In this document: piece after piece, positions 24,901-38,000 of the stretch
Layout: each line of letters opens with the position of its first letter
How positions within the stretch are numbered: position 1 is the stretch's first letter
NCBI GenBank assembly: GCA_030760725.1
Contig: JASWHV010000019.1
Location: forward strand, 38,195,944 to 38,259,943
DNA: 64,000 nt
DNA from: Neostapfia colusana
Lineage: Eukaryota; Streptophyta; Magnoliopsida; Poales; Poaceae
Direction of reading: 5' to 3'
Translations under genes and position numbers: made by a program
Notes under the pieces: model-generated
What the model saw: the letters and a program-made list of their open reading frames with translations, nothing else
What the model was told of the DNA's origin: nothing
Databases searched by the model: none

Positions 24901-26250
24901 ATTAAAAGAAGCAAAACTCGAGTGGCATTTTCCCACTCGTGAACCGGGATTAAGGGGGATCAATCGGAAGAGTTGGGAATTGATCCTCATAGTTGGGAAT
25001 GGAGAACGGGCAGTGGATGGAAGGATCAAGGACGTGGTCCTGTGAACCTAGTCTATGTCTAAGTCGATTAAGGCCCGTTCTCGTGTGCGGCCCGTTGGAC
25101 AAGTTTGAGTTGTGTACCGGATGCATACTGGCTATATGGGACCCAGGAAACCGATGTAACATGTTAACCTGGGTGTCGAGGCATACCTCACCGTCTGATG
25201 CCGATGCTAAAAGGATAGAGAAGTCAGCTCTACGAGGGTTTGACATAGAGAGACTTAATCCCAGTCGGTGGGACCGGTTTGACATTTGGGTGTCGTGTGA
25301 AAGGTTGTCACGTACGACGTCAGTGACGGTTTTTGTGTGCAACGTCGAGTACGGGCGTACGTGTCGTGTCAACCGGGTGTTTTTGATTGCAATCACCGTC
25401 GCTCACGGAATGGACCGAGCATACTTGTTCTCTGCGTCGTGACGTAGTAATAAATTGGGAAAAGTTAATATTGCTTCGTGAGTAATCCTCATATTGGAGA
25501 TGAGGAAATGATCAACACATCACTAAATTTATTTTCCACCTTGGGCTAGTAGCGTCGAGGCAAAGCATTTCTTGTTTGATTGTGGAGTCTCGACGTTGAT
25601 GGCGCAAGGTCTGTATGAGTCTAGGGTAGCTCACTAAAGTTATTTTCACCTCGGGCAAGTGACATCGATATGAAGCGTTTCTTGTTTGATTGTGGAGTCT
25701 CGATGTAAATTGCGCGAGTGTTATAAAAGTTGCTTAAAACATGAAGTAAGGACTCTCCTTTAGCTCAAGTTCATCCTTTGTGCAAACTGCTATATTCAGC
25801 CCTCTATTTTCATCATGTAGAGTTCCATAACTAGGGAGACGGTTAAGTCTTGCTGAGCTTCGTGCTCACAGATACTGCATAAGTTGTTTTGCAGGTAATA
25901 ACTGTATACTGATATGTACGGGTGTCCGATGAGACTCGGAGCCCTCTGAGTGGTGAACTCATGGCAACCCCTGCCGCTGCTATTGTGATAGTGTTGCTAG
26001 CGAGAAGGGTCTGCGGGCTGGACACCTTCTCTATTGCTTAGCATAGGTATGAGATGTGAGTTGTAATAGTCTTCTGCTGTAGAATATTTTGAGAAGTATT
26101 TGTGAAATTTACACTTCATAAGATTCCGCTTGATTTATGTAATATGATGCTTTATTGTGTGTGCTGTTGGGTGCCGCATCGCACGGCACCACCCAATGCG
26201 ATTCCCAGGCGTGGTGCCCCGTCCCCGTGAACCGGGACGACGGGCCCTCA
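21925..26250 (+). repeat. 3' LTR of element C (4.33 kb)
   Basis: TG at 21925, CA at 26250. A GC-rich block at about 22540-23750 is flanked by AT-rich sequence. The 3' half carries the same intron-like signals as the B/D/E family: a GGCAAG donor at about 24712 and a TTTTGCAG acceptor at about 25893. The coding segments have decayed. It ends with the hairpin at 26170-26190 and GGGCCCTCA. Related to the solo LTR 35067-39931 over most of its length. Confidence 0.88.
26170..26190 (+). repeat. LTR hairpin, element C
   Basis: GGTGCCG...CGGCACC with a seven-base loop, 60 bp inside the LTR end. The stem differs from the B/D/E version at a paired position. Confidence 0.6.
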
Positions 26251-27133
26251 CAGATTTCCAATTCAGCACTTGTGTGATCTTACTCGGGTCTACAGAGATA
26301 CCCTCCGCTGAGATTATATGCCCGAGAAAAGGCACTTGCGATATCCAGAATTCGCACTTGCTGAATTTCGCGTATAGCTTGTGATCCTGCAGCCGTTTCA
26401 AGACTATACGCAGATGCTTCTTGTGATCTTCCTCCGACTTAGAATATACCAGTATGTCGTCGATGAAGACCACGGCAAACTTATCCAGCTCCGACATGAA
26501 TATCGAGTTCTTCAAATACATGAAGTGAGCTGGAGCATTGGTGAGGCCGAAGGACATGACCAGGTACTCATAAAGTCCGTACATCGTCGAGAAAGCCGTC
26601 TTCAGAATATCCTCAGCCCATATCTTAATCTGATGGTACCCGGATCTTAAACCCATCTTGGAAAAGATCTTTGCTTCGACCAAATGATCAAACAACATGT
26701 CGATCCGTGGCAACGGGTACTTGTTCTTGATGGTTACGGAATTTAGTGGACGATAGTCCACGCAAAGCCGTAACGTCTCGTCTTTCTTCTTCAGGAATAA
26801 TGCCGGAGAGCCCCATGGCGAGGAGCTCGGCCTAATAAAACCCTTCTCCAGGATGTCCGTCAGCTGAGTCTTCAGTTCAGCCAACTCCTTGGGTGCCATC
26901 TTGTACGGCCTTCGGGATATTGGCATGGTTCCCGGTGCAAGTTCAATCTTGAACTCCACCTCTCTATCGGGCGGCATCCACGGTAAATCATCCAGAAACA
27001 AGTCAGGGAAATCTCGGACCACTGGAATATCATCCAATCTGATGTTTGTGGATTGATAGACGCTTGGAAGATTTATTTCTGGACTGTCCAGAAATAAGGA
27101 ATGAGATTCGTGCACTTCTGAGTTCAAGTGCAC
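26251..27133 (-). pseudogene. pol: Reverse transcriptase of element D (cut by element C)
   Basis: In frame with gag-protease after a TGA near 27134 (probably CGA to TGA). Shows DLPWMPPDREVEFKIELAPG, the RT blocks PLPRIDMLFDHL and MGLRSGYHQI (G replaces D of the usual MDLRSG), and the catalytic FIDD in VVFIDDILVYSK. Coding ends at QVLNWKS, where the LTR of C begins; an open frame reads a few dozen codons into that LTR, an artefact of the insertion. RNase H and integrase are absent. Confidence 0.9.
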
Positions 27134-28708
27134 AATTCAAAGGACGATGTCTAAAACAGCGCCGTGGCGGGTTAACCACGACATCCCTAAGATGACATCG
27201 ACCTTCTGTCCCTCTAAAATTATGAGAGACGTAGGGTATACTCTACCTCCTAAGCACAATGGCGCTTTTGGAACCATCATGCTTGCTGAAAATTTCCCAC
27301 CCGGTAAACAAATCAAATATGGACTATCGGTGGGTAGTATTGGCAAGCTGTATTTAGCAATGAAAGCTTGGCTAATAAAGCTATGTGTGGCGCCTGAATC
27401 AAATAATACTATGGCGGGATGCTGGTGGAGTTGGAACATACCCGCAAGGATTGGCTCTCCCTCCGACACATCCTCTATGGCGAGTTGGTGGACAGTGCTG
27501 GGCCTAGGGTTTGCCCGCCGCGCATTAGTAGGATTCCGGGGCTGATTCCTCCCCGGAGGTTGCGGTGTAACTCCGCCGCCTTGCCTCTCAGGACAACTTC
27601 TGGCGAAGTGTCCTGGACGACCACATTTGTAGCATGTGGCCGCTACATGGCCTGTGCTTGGGGGACGAAATCCCGGCATGCGCTGCTGAGGTGCATACGC
27701 ACGCGGCATCGTCCGCTGCTGCTGTTGTTTCTGCGGAGGTGGTACTGGCAGTGCCGGCCTGAATGCCGGTGAAGCATATGGCCGACTGCGGAACGGCATC
27801 GACCTCTGTGGTGGCTGCCAGCGTGGACTTGATGGTGGGCGATTCACCATCCGAAATTTCTGAGAAGGACTGCCTCCTTATCCGCTGCTTTGTGGTGCGC
27901 TTCGCTTTCTTTGCGCCGCCGCTGACTCCTTGCCGGAGTCCTCCTGAACAATTGCAGCATCAATTATGTCATTGAGGCTGCCGCGATTGAACATCGCCAG
28001 TTTGTCCTTCAGGAGCGGGTTAAGCCCCTGGTAGAAGTGGTCCCGCCGCTTCTCGTCAGTATCGGCGTGATACGATGCGTAAAGCGCGAGATCGTTGAAC
28101 GCCCTGGAGTATTCCAGCGTGTTCCGGCTCCCTTGCTGCAGGTGTAGAAACTCCTGTGTCTTCCTCTTCATGAGACCCGGCAGTATATGATAGGCCCTGA
28201 AGGCCGTCCGGAACTCCGCCCAGGTCATAACTCGGTCAGTGGGCTGTGAAGCACAGTAGTTCGCCCACCATGCGCTCGCGGATCCATGGAGCTGTTGGAC
28301 CGCGAACTGAGTCTTGCGCTGCTCACTCACTTGGAGCAGCCCAAACGTCATCTCCATCGTGCGGAGCCAGTTGTCCGCATCGATGGGTTCATCCGCCCTT
28401 GAGAATACCGGGGGATGAGTTGCTAGAAAGTCGGAGTAGGAGCTCTGTTGGCGCTCCTCACGATCTTGACGCCTCTCTGGTCGATACGTATTGGCAATGA
28501 GGGTCTGCATCAACTCCGTATGCTGCTGATGAGAGCCCTCCATTGCTGCTACAATATCCGCCAAAGTAACCGTTGGCGGTGGCGGTGGCGGTTGTTGCTG
28601 TGGCTGCTGCTGCTGTTGCTGTCCCGAGGAGTCCTCGGGAGGCTGTTGGGAATTTTCTCCCCCTTGACTAGAACCCCCAACGTCCGGGTTGGTACGAGTA
28701 CGAGTCAT
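27134..28708 (-). pseudogene. gag: Gag-protease, element D (two in-frame stops, otherwise open)
   Basis: The ATG at 28708-28706 gives MTRTRTNPDVGGSSQGG, then Gln/Pro repeats and the Gag domain (DADNWLRTMEMTFGLLQ, WAEFRTAFRAYHILP, FYQGLNPLLKDKLAMF). A TAA interrupts after PQSSG near 27880. The same frame then gives the zinc knuckle CYKCGRPGHFARSC, protease site LFDSGATHSF and ILGMSWL, ending at a TGA near 27134 that leads into RT without frameshift. Gag and pol thus share one frame in this family. CAG plus one base precedes the ATG. Confidence 0.9.
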
Positions 28709-28984
28709 TCTGAAATTTAAAACAGCAGCGATGAGCACATGTCATACTTAAAAATTCCATATGAAACAGTAGGTATTTGAGGTGGCGCATGAATAATTTG
28801 CACAACATTCACTTTATATTGATAAATCATAAACTTTATACAAGATACATTATCCACGGGTCTCCGAGAAGTCGTGCTCATGTCGTCACTACCTATACAT
28901 ACGCTACTGCCTACACGACATGTCACTGGTTACAAAAGTTTGGGTTACTCCGCTCTGGTTGCCCTACTTAGCAACGGTAACCCC

Positions 28985-29706
28985 CTACTTGGAGTAGAAC
29001 TCGACCTCCTGTGGGTCGTCCTCCTCCGGTACCTCTGCTGGTGGCTCTGGATCTACAACCTCCTCCCATCTCGGGTTCTCCCATTGCCGGAAGACCCAAG
29101 ACCACCGGTATGCCCAAAACCGGGGGTACGAGGTCCTGCAACGCGTGCACCTCGTCCATGGCCTGGTTGTAGTCTTCTTCCCAGCCTTGCCCTTCCTCAA
29201 TGGCGTCATCCCGCTCTTGAGTAAGGACCTCGTTCTGCTGGGTTAGAGCCTGCACCTGTTCTTGCAATGCCGCGATGTCAACACGGCTTTTCTTTCTTGC
29301 CTTCTTCAGACGATGCAACTGATTATGTTGTTCGTTCAGTCGCTTAATCGTCGGAAGGATCACATTGCGGAGTGCGCTGTGAGCACTCTCGAAATGGTCT
29401 CCACGGCTTGTGCTCCCCTTGAGCTTCGCAGCAAGACAATCCGCATGAACAGCTTGGCTGTCCATCACGGTCTTTCCTGCTTTCAATTGGAGGCTGAGGT
29501 TCGCCTCCGCAGGGTTCTTCCCCTCCCCTGTAGAAATGGATCATCCACGTCTTGTTCCCCTCCTCGCCTTCTTCCTTCACGCGGTACTGTGGCATCTCAC
29601 TGTACCCAAAATATTGAAGCATTTGCCTCAATGCGTCCGGATAGCCGCTGTGGTGAGAACAGTGGGACACCAGCCAACCGTTCTCCAACTGTTTATCCGA
29701 TGTCAT
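28985..29706 (-). pseudogene. Pre-gag ORF1, element D (internal deletion)
   Basis: Starts at ATG 29706-29704 (MTSDKQLENGWLVSHCSHH), directly after an AG. After TWMIHF about 77 codons present in B and E are missing and the frame shifts. The second half is open in another frame: NLSLQLKAGKTVMDSQAVH, then the coiled-coil stretch (RLNEQHNQLHRLKKARKKSR, DIAALQEQVQALTQQNEVL). It ends near 28985 next to the conserved VEFYS tail. No known family recognised. Confidence 0.72.
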
Positions 29707-31180
29707 CTGTAGAAATATATTTGAGAAATGTCAAATAGTAAACCATTGAGTTATAACATAAAACATGTCATTGAACCCGTAAAACTTGGAAACATAGTTC
29801 AAACTCAAAGAAATTTGACGGGTGATCTGCTGTCCAATATGACAGCCCTGACCAGTTTCCATTTCAACCTGATTTAGACCATGCTAAAAGAAAACCAATT
29901 CTGGAGCTCATCATCAAAGTTAAATCTAACTTCAATAGCTTTCCAGAAAGTATTTGCTTGGCCTACGATCTGTCCTGGTTCAAAAGTTATGAGATGTCAA
30001 AGTTAACAGAATTTATGGAGAAAATTGGACAGCACCTCCCTGCTTTGGGTACTGATTTGATCCAAGAATTCCAGTTAATTATGCTCCCCATCCGACAAAA
30101 CTTTCTGTTACAACGTTGTAAGCCATCTCAGAAACTTTTCAGAACTACCTCATTTTCTATTTTTGGATTTTCATGCAGGAAGTTATGTTCAATTTACAGA
30201 GAGTTACAGAGAGTGTTTGCTCTGCCCCATTTTCTGGACAGTTTCAACTCTACTGCATTTTTCGATTGGTTAGAGGATGAAACACCTCTGGACCTAAACA
30301 GAAAAGTTGTAAAGCTCTTCCAAAGCTTTCCAAAAATGTATCATATGACCCCAACCTCGAAATAACTCAACCTCTAACCTCTGATTGATTTCAGCCTTAA
30401 TTCAGCTGAAAAACAGGGGACTCTGTCCTTAATAGCCTATAAGTTGAGAACTTGTTAACTTTGAATATCCTTATTAAGGGAAGGAGTTACATCATGTTTT
30501 ACTGATTTGGATTAAAACCTTCAAGTTTTATAATGAATTTGCTCATTTAATGGGGTGTGACGTCGATGCGTCACCAGATCATATCGGTACTACGTCCTCA
30601 CAAAGAAAAACCTATACCGGACTTAGCCGGCTTCGTTATTTCAGTGGCACTAAGCGTCACTCGCACATGGATGCTACACGTCTACCGTTTTGTAGTTAGA
30701 CTACCTGCAGATAACTCACACAATCATCAGACTCGGCTGCACACCGAGCCCAGTATCCATACAGTTCGTACACCCGGCTGTCATCACTCGCCCGGATGTT
30801 CTCAAGCCAAACACGCCTTGAGCTATGTGTTCACGTTACTGACCACGTGACGGGGTCTCCCAAATTGCACCACGCATGCCAGGGACAGACGTTGCTCGAA
30901 TACCTCCAAACGACATGAAGAGTCGTGGAGGATATTAAAGCGGGTCGGGTTACCTGCCACCCGTGGGGCTCCACCCTTCAGCTTGTGCGCACTGGTGGAC
31001 AGCGCTTACGTGCTCCCTCCAACACATCAAGCGTCCTGAGATGCACGATTTTCTGACATAAGCAAATAGGTTAATTTGCCACTTTCTATACACTAATAAC
31101 ATCCTTATATGGGCTACTAACTCGTTCCTCACTGGATTTTTGAAAAAGATGACCTTTGTAGTGCGTTAAACCTCAAGCGA
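29707..31180 (-). other. Leader of element D
   Basis: About 1.47 kb between primer site and ORF1, closely related to the leaders of B and E. No gene seen. Confidence 0.6.
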
Positions 31181-31192
31181 GCTCTGATACCA
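31181..31192 (-). promoter_or_regulatory. Primer-binding site, element D
   Basis: The minus strand reads TGGTATCAGAGC, the initiator-methionine tRNA primer site, four bases inside the LTR edge at 31197. Confidence 0.92.
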
Positions 31193-31239
31193 ACGCTGAT
31201 ACGACCCCACAGTCTTGTCGAGCCAGGATCACGCTGAGG

Positions 31240-31260
31240 GGTGCTGCGTTGCACAGCACC
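31240..31260 (-). repeat. LTR hairpin, element D
   Basis: GGTGCTGCG / CACAGCACC around TTG: same hairpin as in B with one mismatched position in the stem. Confidence 0.6.
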
Positions 31261-31433
31261 GGATAACACACATCAAAGGTACAAAGAGGAAACAAAGTTT
31301 TATTACATAAACAGGTTTATGAACATTTTTACAACAAAATATGTTCAGTCTACACTCGCGGAGTCGCGGGCATAGAGTACGCATCAAGTTCACGTTCAGC
31401 CCGTGAACGTGTCCTTGCTAGCACGCACGCAAA

Positions 31434-32691
31434 CTAACACGGCGGCGTGCATGACTCCCACTCGACGGGGTTCCCCTCCTGGGGTTCCGTCTCCTCCTCG
31501 GGAGTCCCTTCCTCATAGAACCCTGCAAAAGCTTCAAACACAAGCAGTGAGCACGAAGGCTCAGCAAGACTGACCCGTCTCTCCTAGACATGAAACTTCT
31601 ACATGAGGGGTAATGGGTACATGAGATAAAATAAGTTGCAAGGACTCGCCTAATTAGTGGAACCTTACTTTCAAGTTTTAGCAACCGGTTGTGGGGACTT
31701 TACGCTAAGGTACATGAGAGAGCCGCAATCAAACAAGAAACGCATTTCTCTCATGTACTTTGCCCAAAGTTGAAAGGAACTTTAATTAGCTCTAAACTAC
31801 AGCAAATCATTAACAATCAAAGTCCATCTTTCAATCAGCAACATTTTAACATGTAACTAGCCCGTTCTTTTTACGTCACGGTGCAGTGAAAAAGTGGTAC
31901 TCACTGACCGCGAGGGGTGGCGATTATAATCGATTTACATCTGCAGGGTTACCCGAATAACACGTCACGTACGCCCGTACTCGATATTGCCTACAACAAC
32001 CATCACGGACGTCGTACGCAACTACCTTTCACCCGTCAGCCAAATGTTACCGGTCCAATCGTCCCGAGCAAGAGGTCTCTGCACCCGCATCTCAATGCCG
32101 CCAGACGATTTACACCTCAAGCTCTCAACCTACCCTCTGAACGACCAGCTATGCCTCAAAACCCAGCTACCCGAGTTACATCGGTTTCCCGGTTCACATA
32201 TAGCCGGTAGGTCTTTGGTACTGTTCTAGCGTGTTCAACAGGCCCGCACACGGCTCGGTCCTCAATCGACACAAGCGGAGCTATAGCACCCAGGCCCCAA
32301 AGTCCTGCTGCCCTTACTATCCGCTCGGTCTCATTTTATTGCCATGTGTTTCATGTGCTATCTCTACCCGAGTCGAGTGCCTCTAGCCTATTCTCGCGAG
32401 TAGTTCCAACTACTCGACTTGTACCGAATCCTACCCTATCATAGCATTGCAGTAGCTAACGGGGTTTTCAATCCTGATCCCAACCCATGGTTTTCTTGGC
32501 TATGCATTTGGGTTTTCAAACAAGACTCTATTGCAAGAATTTATGGTACTCAAAGTAAGTTCTCAAAACAATAAAAGTTTATAAAGAGGTTAATGCAAAC
32601 CGGGGCTTGCCTTGCTGCTCTTGGTCATAGGCTAGCTGCTCCTCCAGAGTAACAAAGTCTAAGACTTTGGGTTCCTCCTCGACCTTAGCGA
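31434..32691 (-). other. Split exon-like segments inside LTR D (81 nt + intron + 89 nt)
   Basis: The first segment (32691-32611, 81 nt) encodes VEEEPKVLDFVTLEEQLAYD and ends at a GC-type donor. A 1088-bp intron-like stretch ends in TTTTGCAG. The second segment (31522-31434, 89 nt) encodes YEEGTPEEETEPQEGN and ends in TAG. Same lengths and phase as in LTR B. Confidence 0.55.
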
Positions 32692-35061
32692 CTACATGAG
32701 ATACAAGTACATGTATTAATTTAAATGCATTTGATTGAATTTTAAACTTGTGAAGTTTATAAGTCTTACTAGACAGACTCAATGACTCTGAAATTTTTAT
32801 CATGGCTTGGTTACCACCTAAACTGAGAATTGGTCAAGTTTTAGTTGCAGCAAAGCTCATTTGAGCTCTCCACAAATAATTATGTCCTTGACCTTAATTG
32901 GAACTCTTTAGGGAGTTCTAGGGATTTTCATGGAGCAAGCCATGACTTACTGAAAACTAGATTTTCATAGAGTTCTAATGGAGTTGGTCTCACTTAATTT
33001 GAAGGTTCCTAGCTAAAGATATGAGCTAAACAATTTCAGAGAAATTCTGAAAATGTTTCTGAAAATTTTCTATTTTCTCGGGAACAGTTTTATTAATCAC
33101 ACTATTAGGGGCATCAAATGAGCTCAAATGGATCTTAAATTTTATTGGTAGCTCAGGGATATTTTGGTTAACATACCAGCAAAATTTCAGAATTTTCCTC
33201 CAAAGGATTCTCCAGTAAAAATTCTAAACAGTTTAAAATTTGAAGAATTAATTCTGGATAAATAAGGATTTTCATGAAGGGAAACTTGATTTTTTTGGAA
33301 AGTGCTCAGAGAGCTGAATCCAAAAAATTTTGGTTCACTCGATTTGGATGTTCCTAGCCAAAGTTATGAGGATTTGAAGTTTGAATGAATTCTGAAAATC
33401 GGGAAAAGTTCAAATCTGCCGGTGGGTCCACGGGGACACGTGTTGGGCGCTGGGGCGACGGCACACCGGGGTCCACGGAGTTTTTGTGCGCCAGCACACC
33501 GGATCCAGGCCGCAGACCGATCCCAGTTTAAAATCCGAGCCGCTGACACGTGGGCAACCCGGCTTCGTCTACCTCCCGACGCCCGCGTTCGGCCGCCGCG
33601 ACACCTCGCCGGAGAGCTCGCCGGCAGCCTCTGTGGTGCTCCAAACTTCATGATTCTGGCCGCCCCTGCCTAAGTCCACTCGGGGAACATGATTCCGGGC
33701 TCAGTTCATCATGAAAATGGCCGGCACATGGTCGGCGACAAGCGGCAGCTTCGGGAGAACTTCGGCCGTGTCGGCCAACCTCCCTAGCACCCCAACCGAT
33801 CGGGCTAAGGGTCGTCGAGCACCAGTTGACCTTAGGACAGGTCGACATGAGCTCCACGGAGCTCGGGAAGGGTTGTGTACGGCTGTCACCGTGCGACCTA
33901 GGCCAGAAATCGGGATTTCTCATAAAACTCAAAGAACAGCGGTTTCTCTCAACGGTTCTTCGTGGTTCCTGCTCCTATGGACTCGTGCGGGCACCTAGAA
34001 GTGATCCCCTCCACGAGAGGATGAGTGGTGTAGTGTGGACTACGAATTTCGCGGATCGGTTCGGGCTCCCCTTTTGTACACCATTGCGAAATCGTGAAGT
34101 TCCGGCGTGAGCAGTCTATGTCGGAACGGCAGGCTGTGGTGGCCGGATGGAGCGTTCCCGCAATGGCGGCTTGAGCTGAACCGGCAGAGAAAAGATCGTC
34201 GCGGTGGAGCTCGGGGAGGACTGCTCCGGGCCTGGAACTGGCGCGAGGGTGTCGAGGATGGCTTGATGCGCCTGGTGCTGGTCTCAGATCGCCGTGGAAG
34301 CCTCGAGGTTGGCCGGGCGACGAGCAAGAGAGGGTTCAACCGAGCGGCGAGAGCTTCCAATTTTCTGGGTGGGAACACGACGGGGCAGCGGTAAGATGCA
34401 CCATCGACCGCTTGGGCGCGTAGATAAAGGCCCCGAGAGTCGGTTCAGCGGCCGAGGGCGGCAAACAGTTTCTGTACTCGCCGTTTCTTCGCCGTGGCAG
34501 CAGCTCGGTCCAGCGCAAGAACCCGAGTGCAGTCTTCAGTCGGCTGAATTCTCCTCAGTGGCTGACATGTGGGTCCCCTTCCCTTTTTAACCTCTGAACT
34601 TAACTCTCTATTACTGTTGTAAACAGCAATTCCCACAATGCCCATGGTGATTTGAATTATCTACCCCTGAGCCATTTGAATTGGTTGGAATTCAAATTAG
34701 GTATGGATTGACTAAATTTTCAGCACATATTCAGTTTGTAATTCAAATAAAGTTTGAATTTGCTAAACTTAGCTCATGTCAAGATCAACTCCAAATGTAG
34801 TGAAAATTGGTGTGTGAGCTCACAAAAATGTGCTGAGTAATAATATGCCTCCCTCTTTTGAATTCATGGGATAAAAACAGTTTGAATTTGAATTTGAGTT
34901 CCAACCACTCTCTTTCTAGCTATACCCAAAAGGACCTCAAAAAGGTTTTGAATTTGGGTGAAACTTTGCATGGACATTCCTAGCAAGGTGTAGGAGTTTT
35001 CATATGCCCAGCCCCTAGATGATGCGTGTGGGTAATGCCACTTTTGCATTTTGTGAGTCTA

Positions 35062-35066
35062 TTCTC
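35062..35066. repeat. Target-site duplication TTCTC of the solo LTR (left copy)
   Basis: TTCTC here and at 39932-39936 flank the solo LTR exactly. Removing the insert and one copy restores the D LTR. Confidence 0.9.
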
Positions 35067-38000
35067 TGAGAGGGCCCGACCTCGATCATGGGGTCGTGCC
35101 GTCTCGCCAGGGATCGCATTGGGCGGTGCCGTGTTACGCGGCACCCAACAGCACACATATAAGGAACAATGTATTACATAAATTGAAAGCGGAAGCTTAC
35201 AATTGTTCTTCGTAAATAATTTACATAAAATAGCTACAGCGGAAGTCTATAAACAGCTCACGTTGATTATCTAAGAAGCACTCGAGAAGGGGTCCAGCCC
35301 GCGGACTCCTCTCGCTAGCAACATGAAGACATGGCAGCGGCTAGGTTCTCCAAGTGTGACCTGACTCGGAAGTTCCCGAGTCTCACCGGACAACCTTATT
35401 TATAGCGTCGAGGGTTACCTGCAAAACCACTTGTATAGCAAGACTTAACCGTCTCTCCTAAAGCATGCAACTCTACATGAGGGTAACTTAGGACCTAATC
35501 CTGTAATTTGCAAAAAGACTCGCCTACGATTTCATCCTTAACTTTCAGATTTTAGCCATAATAGTAGTGACCTCGCACCCAGCAACATTGGAACTCCACA
35601 ATCAAACAAGAATGCTTCATTCCAATGTCACTTGTCCCAAGGTGGAAAATTAACTTTAGTTTTCTCTATTCTCTACTTCAAACAAGGTTTTCATGCAACT
35701 TTAACATAAACATGGCAGCAATTATACTTTTGCAAACTGTTTCCACACAAGTTGATTACTACGTCACAACATGGGAGCAAGCGGTACTCAATAACCACGA
35801 GGGACGGTGATTCGAATCAAACACTACCCGGATAACTCAACACATACGCCCGCCTCTGAAGACCCAACTCTGGCGTCCTTCATTACGTCGTATGTGGCAA
35901 CCTTTCTCAGGACACTAAACTGTAGAACCGGTTGCGCCGTCTCGGGCTCATAGGTTTAATGAGACGATGTGGTATGCCTCTACAATCCAGTGAACCTGGT
36001 ACATCGGTTTCCTGGTTCCCATATATCAGTAAGTATCCGGTACACAACTCAATACTTGCTCCTGGACGCGGCACACGCATCGATCCTTAACCGACACAGG
36101 CAGAGCTACTCGACCAAGACCTCGTCTTGTCGCTGCCTAACCCCTCTGCCCGGTCGCATCTTTAGAAATGTAAACTTTAGTTTGCTTCCTTTCCCAACCA
36201 CACTTATGATATTCTGAACTATAGCTCGCGAGTAGATTCTAACTACTCGTCTTCTACCGGATGCCCTAGTCTATTTAGCATGGCCTTATTCTACAGCGAT
36301 GACATAATTCTACCCTTGACCGCAGGGTTCATGTTTGGTTATGCAAGTGGAGTATAAAACCTCCTTGACCTAATGCACATACAAACTTTGACTAATAGTC
36401 GTGAACAAAAGGAAACTTTTAAAACAACTTAAATGCAAACCGGGGCTTGCCTTGATTTTGCAGATGACTAAAGTCAGATGTTTATGGAGTTAATTTCTGC
36501 TGACTTGCAGCTCAATGTCTGCCCTTCTTGCTCCTTGATCCACTCTTCACGTATCCACATTTAATCACTACACGTTATGAATGTATACATGTTTAATTAT
36601 AAAACCTTTTGCTAACAAATGCTAAAGTCAAGTTTAAAACTGGAACTCTGTTCAAGAATTTAAAATGACACTGGGGTGGTGGTTTGGTTGTGTGCCTAAG
36701 CACTAAGATCAAGTGATGAGTGGGGTTTCATCACTTGGGTCGGGATCAACTAATGATGGAACAGAACACTACTGATCCAGGGCTCCAATGGAGCTGGAAA
36801 TTTTCTTGGGAGTTCCTTGTCACAAGAAAGTCCTCAGGACCAAAATTCAGAATATTTCACTAAGTGCATCAACCAGAACAATTCCCTAAGCCTTTAGGCA
36901 AAGAGGAATTAATTCTGAATAATTTTGCACTTTCATGAAAATTCAAGTGAACTATAATTTGATTCATAGCTCAGGGAGTATGCCTGAATTTTTCTAGGAT
37001 TTTTGGAACTAAGGAATACTCAGAACTGAATTTCCAAGTTTTGGAAATTCTCTGAAAATGTTTCTGTATTCATTTGAATACAGAAACTTGAAATTAGAAT
37101 TACCCCAACTAAATCATCTCCAAATGAGCTGAAACCTTTACAGGCGTCTCCCAATATCCTAAAGAATATCCTGGAAAAATCTGGGGAATTTTAGATGAAC
37201 CAAACTCCCTCTAAAATCCTCTTGCTGAAAAGCTTTAAAGAATTTTCCAGAATCTTCTATTGATTTTCATACAAATTGGGTTGCATATTTGAATAGAGTT
37301 TTTCATCCTGAATCCAATCCACTTTGAATCACTAAATTCGGAGCTTCCTAGCAAAAGTTATGAGGTTCTAAAGTTTGAACTAAATCTGGAATTCAGATTA
37401 ATTCGGGAAATATTCAAACTCTGACGGTGGGTCCATCCAACACGTGTCGGTTGCCGGAGCTAAGCCACACGGGGCCACAGACTACTTCCCTCACTGTCGC
37501 AAAGGATCCCAGGGCCACATCTGATCGGGGATTTAATTTTTCCGCCAATGACACGTGGGACCCACCGGTCGTCTTCTTCCCTGAGCCATTTGCTTTCCCG
37601 CGCCGCCCCCTCGCCGGGAACTCGCCGGATTCGGCTTCCCGGCCGTCTCCCGGCTCGGTACTTGCTGCCTGGGGTTTTCAGGGACGAGCAATCCACTGGT
37701 GCGGTGCTCTCGGGCCGACGGTGGCCGGAAGTAGGCCGGCGACGAGCGGCGGCCTCGGGAGAGGTTCGGCACCGTCGCCCGGCGGTCGTAGCCCGCCAAG
37801 CTCTCAGGTTTTTGGCTCTACAGCATCCTGGGAGGCTAGGGAAGCTCGGCGAAAGCTTAACCAAGCATGAAAACGGGGCTGCCCGGCTTTCACCATGCGC
37901 CCGAATGGTAGTGCCGGTTTTGTGCTCGGAGAACATCAAAATACGTCGCCTCTCGTCGACTTCCAGCTAGGTTTGAAAAGAGGAGATCACCGCCATTTAG

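Larger units (their letters stand above)
19338..26250 (+). mobile_element. Ty3/gypsy chromovirus element C, 3' half (plus strand)
   Basis: Begins in the middle of RT because element B is inserted there; the 5' LTR, gag and first part of RT should lie left of the window. Present here: RT-RNase H, integrase-chromodomain, polypurine tract (21911-21924) and a complete 3' LTR (21925-26250). After the LTR end GGGCCCTCA the five bases CAGAT (26251-26255) begin the RT gene of minus-strand element D, so C is inserted in D. Its LTR belongs to a different family from B, D and E, related to the solo LTR at 35067-39931. Confidence 0.85.

Noticed and set aside
26135..26250. C-terminal extension of the D reverse transcriptase frame (RARRPGSRGRG...)
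   Set aside because: This is translation through the end of the LTR of element C, created by the insertion, not a real protein fusion.
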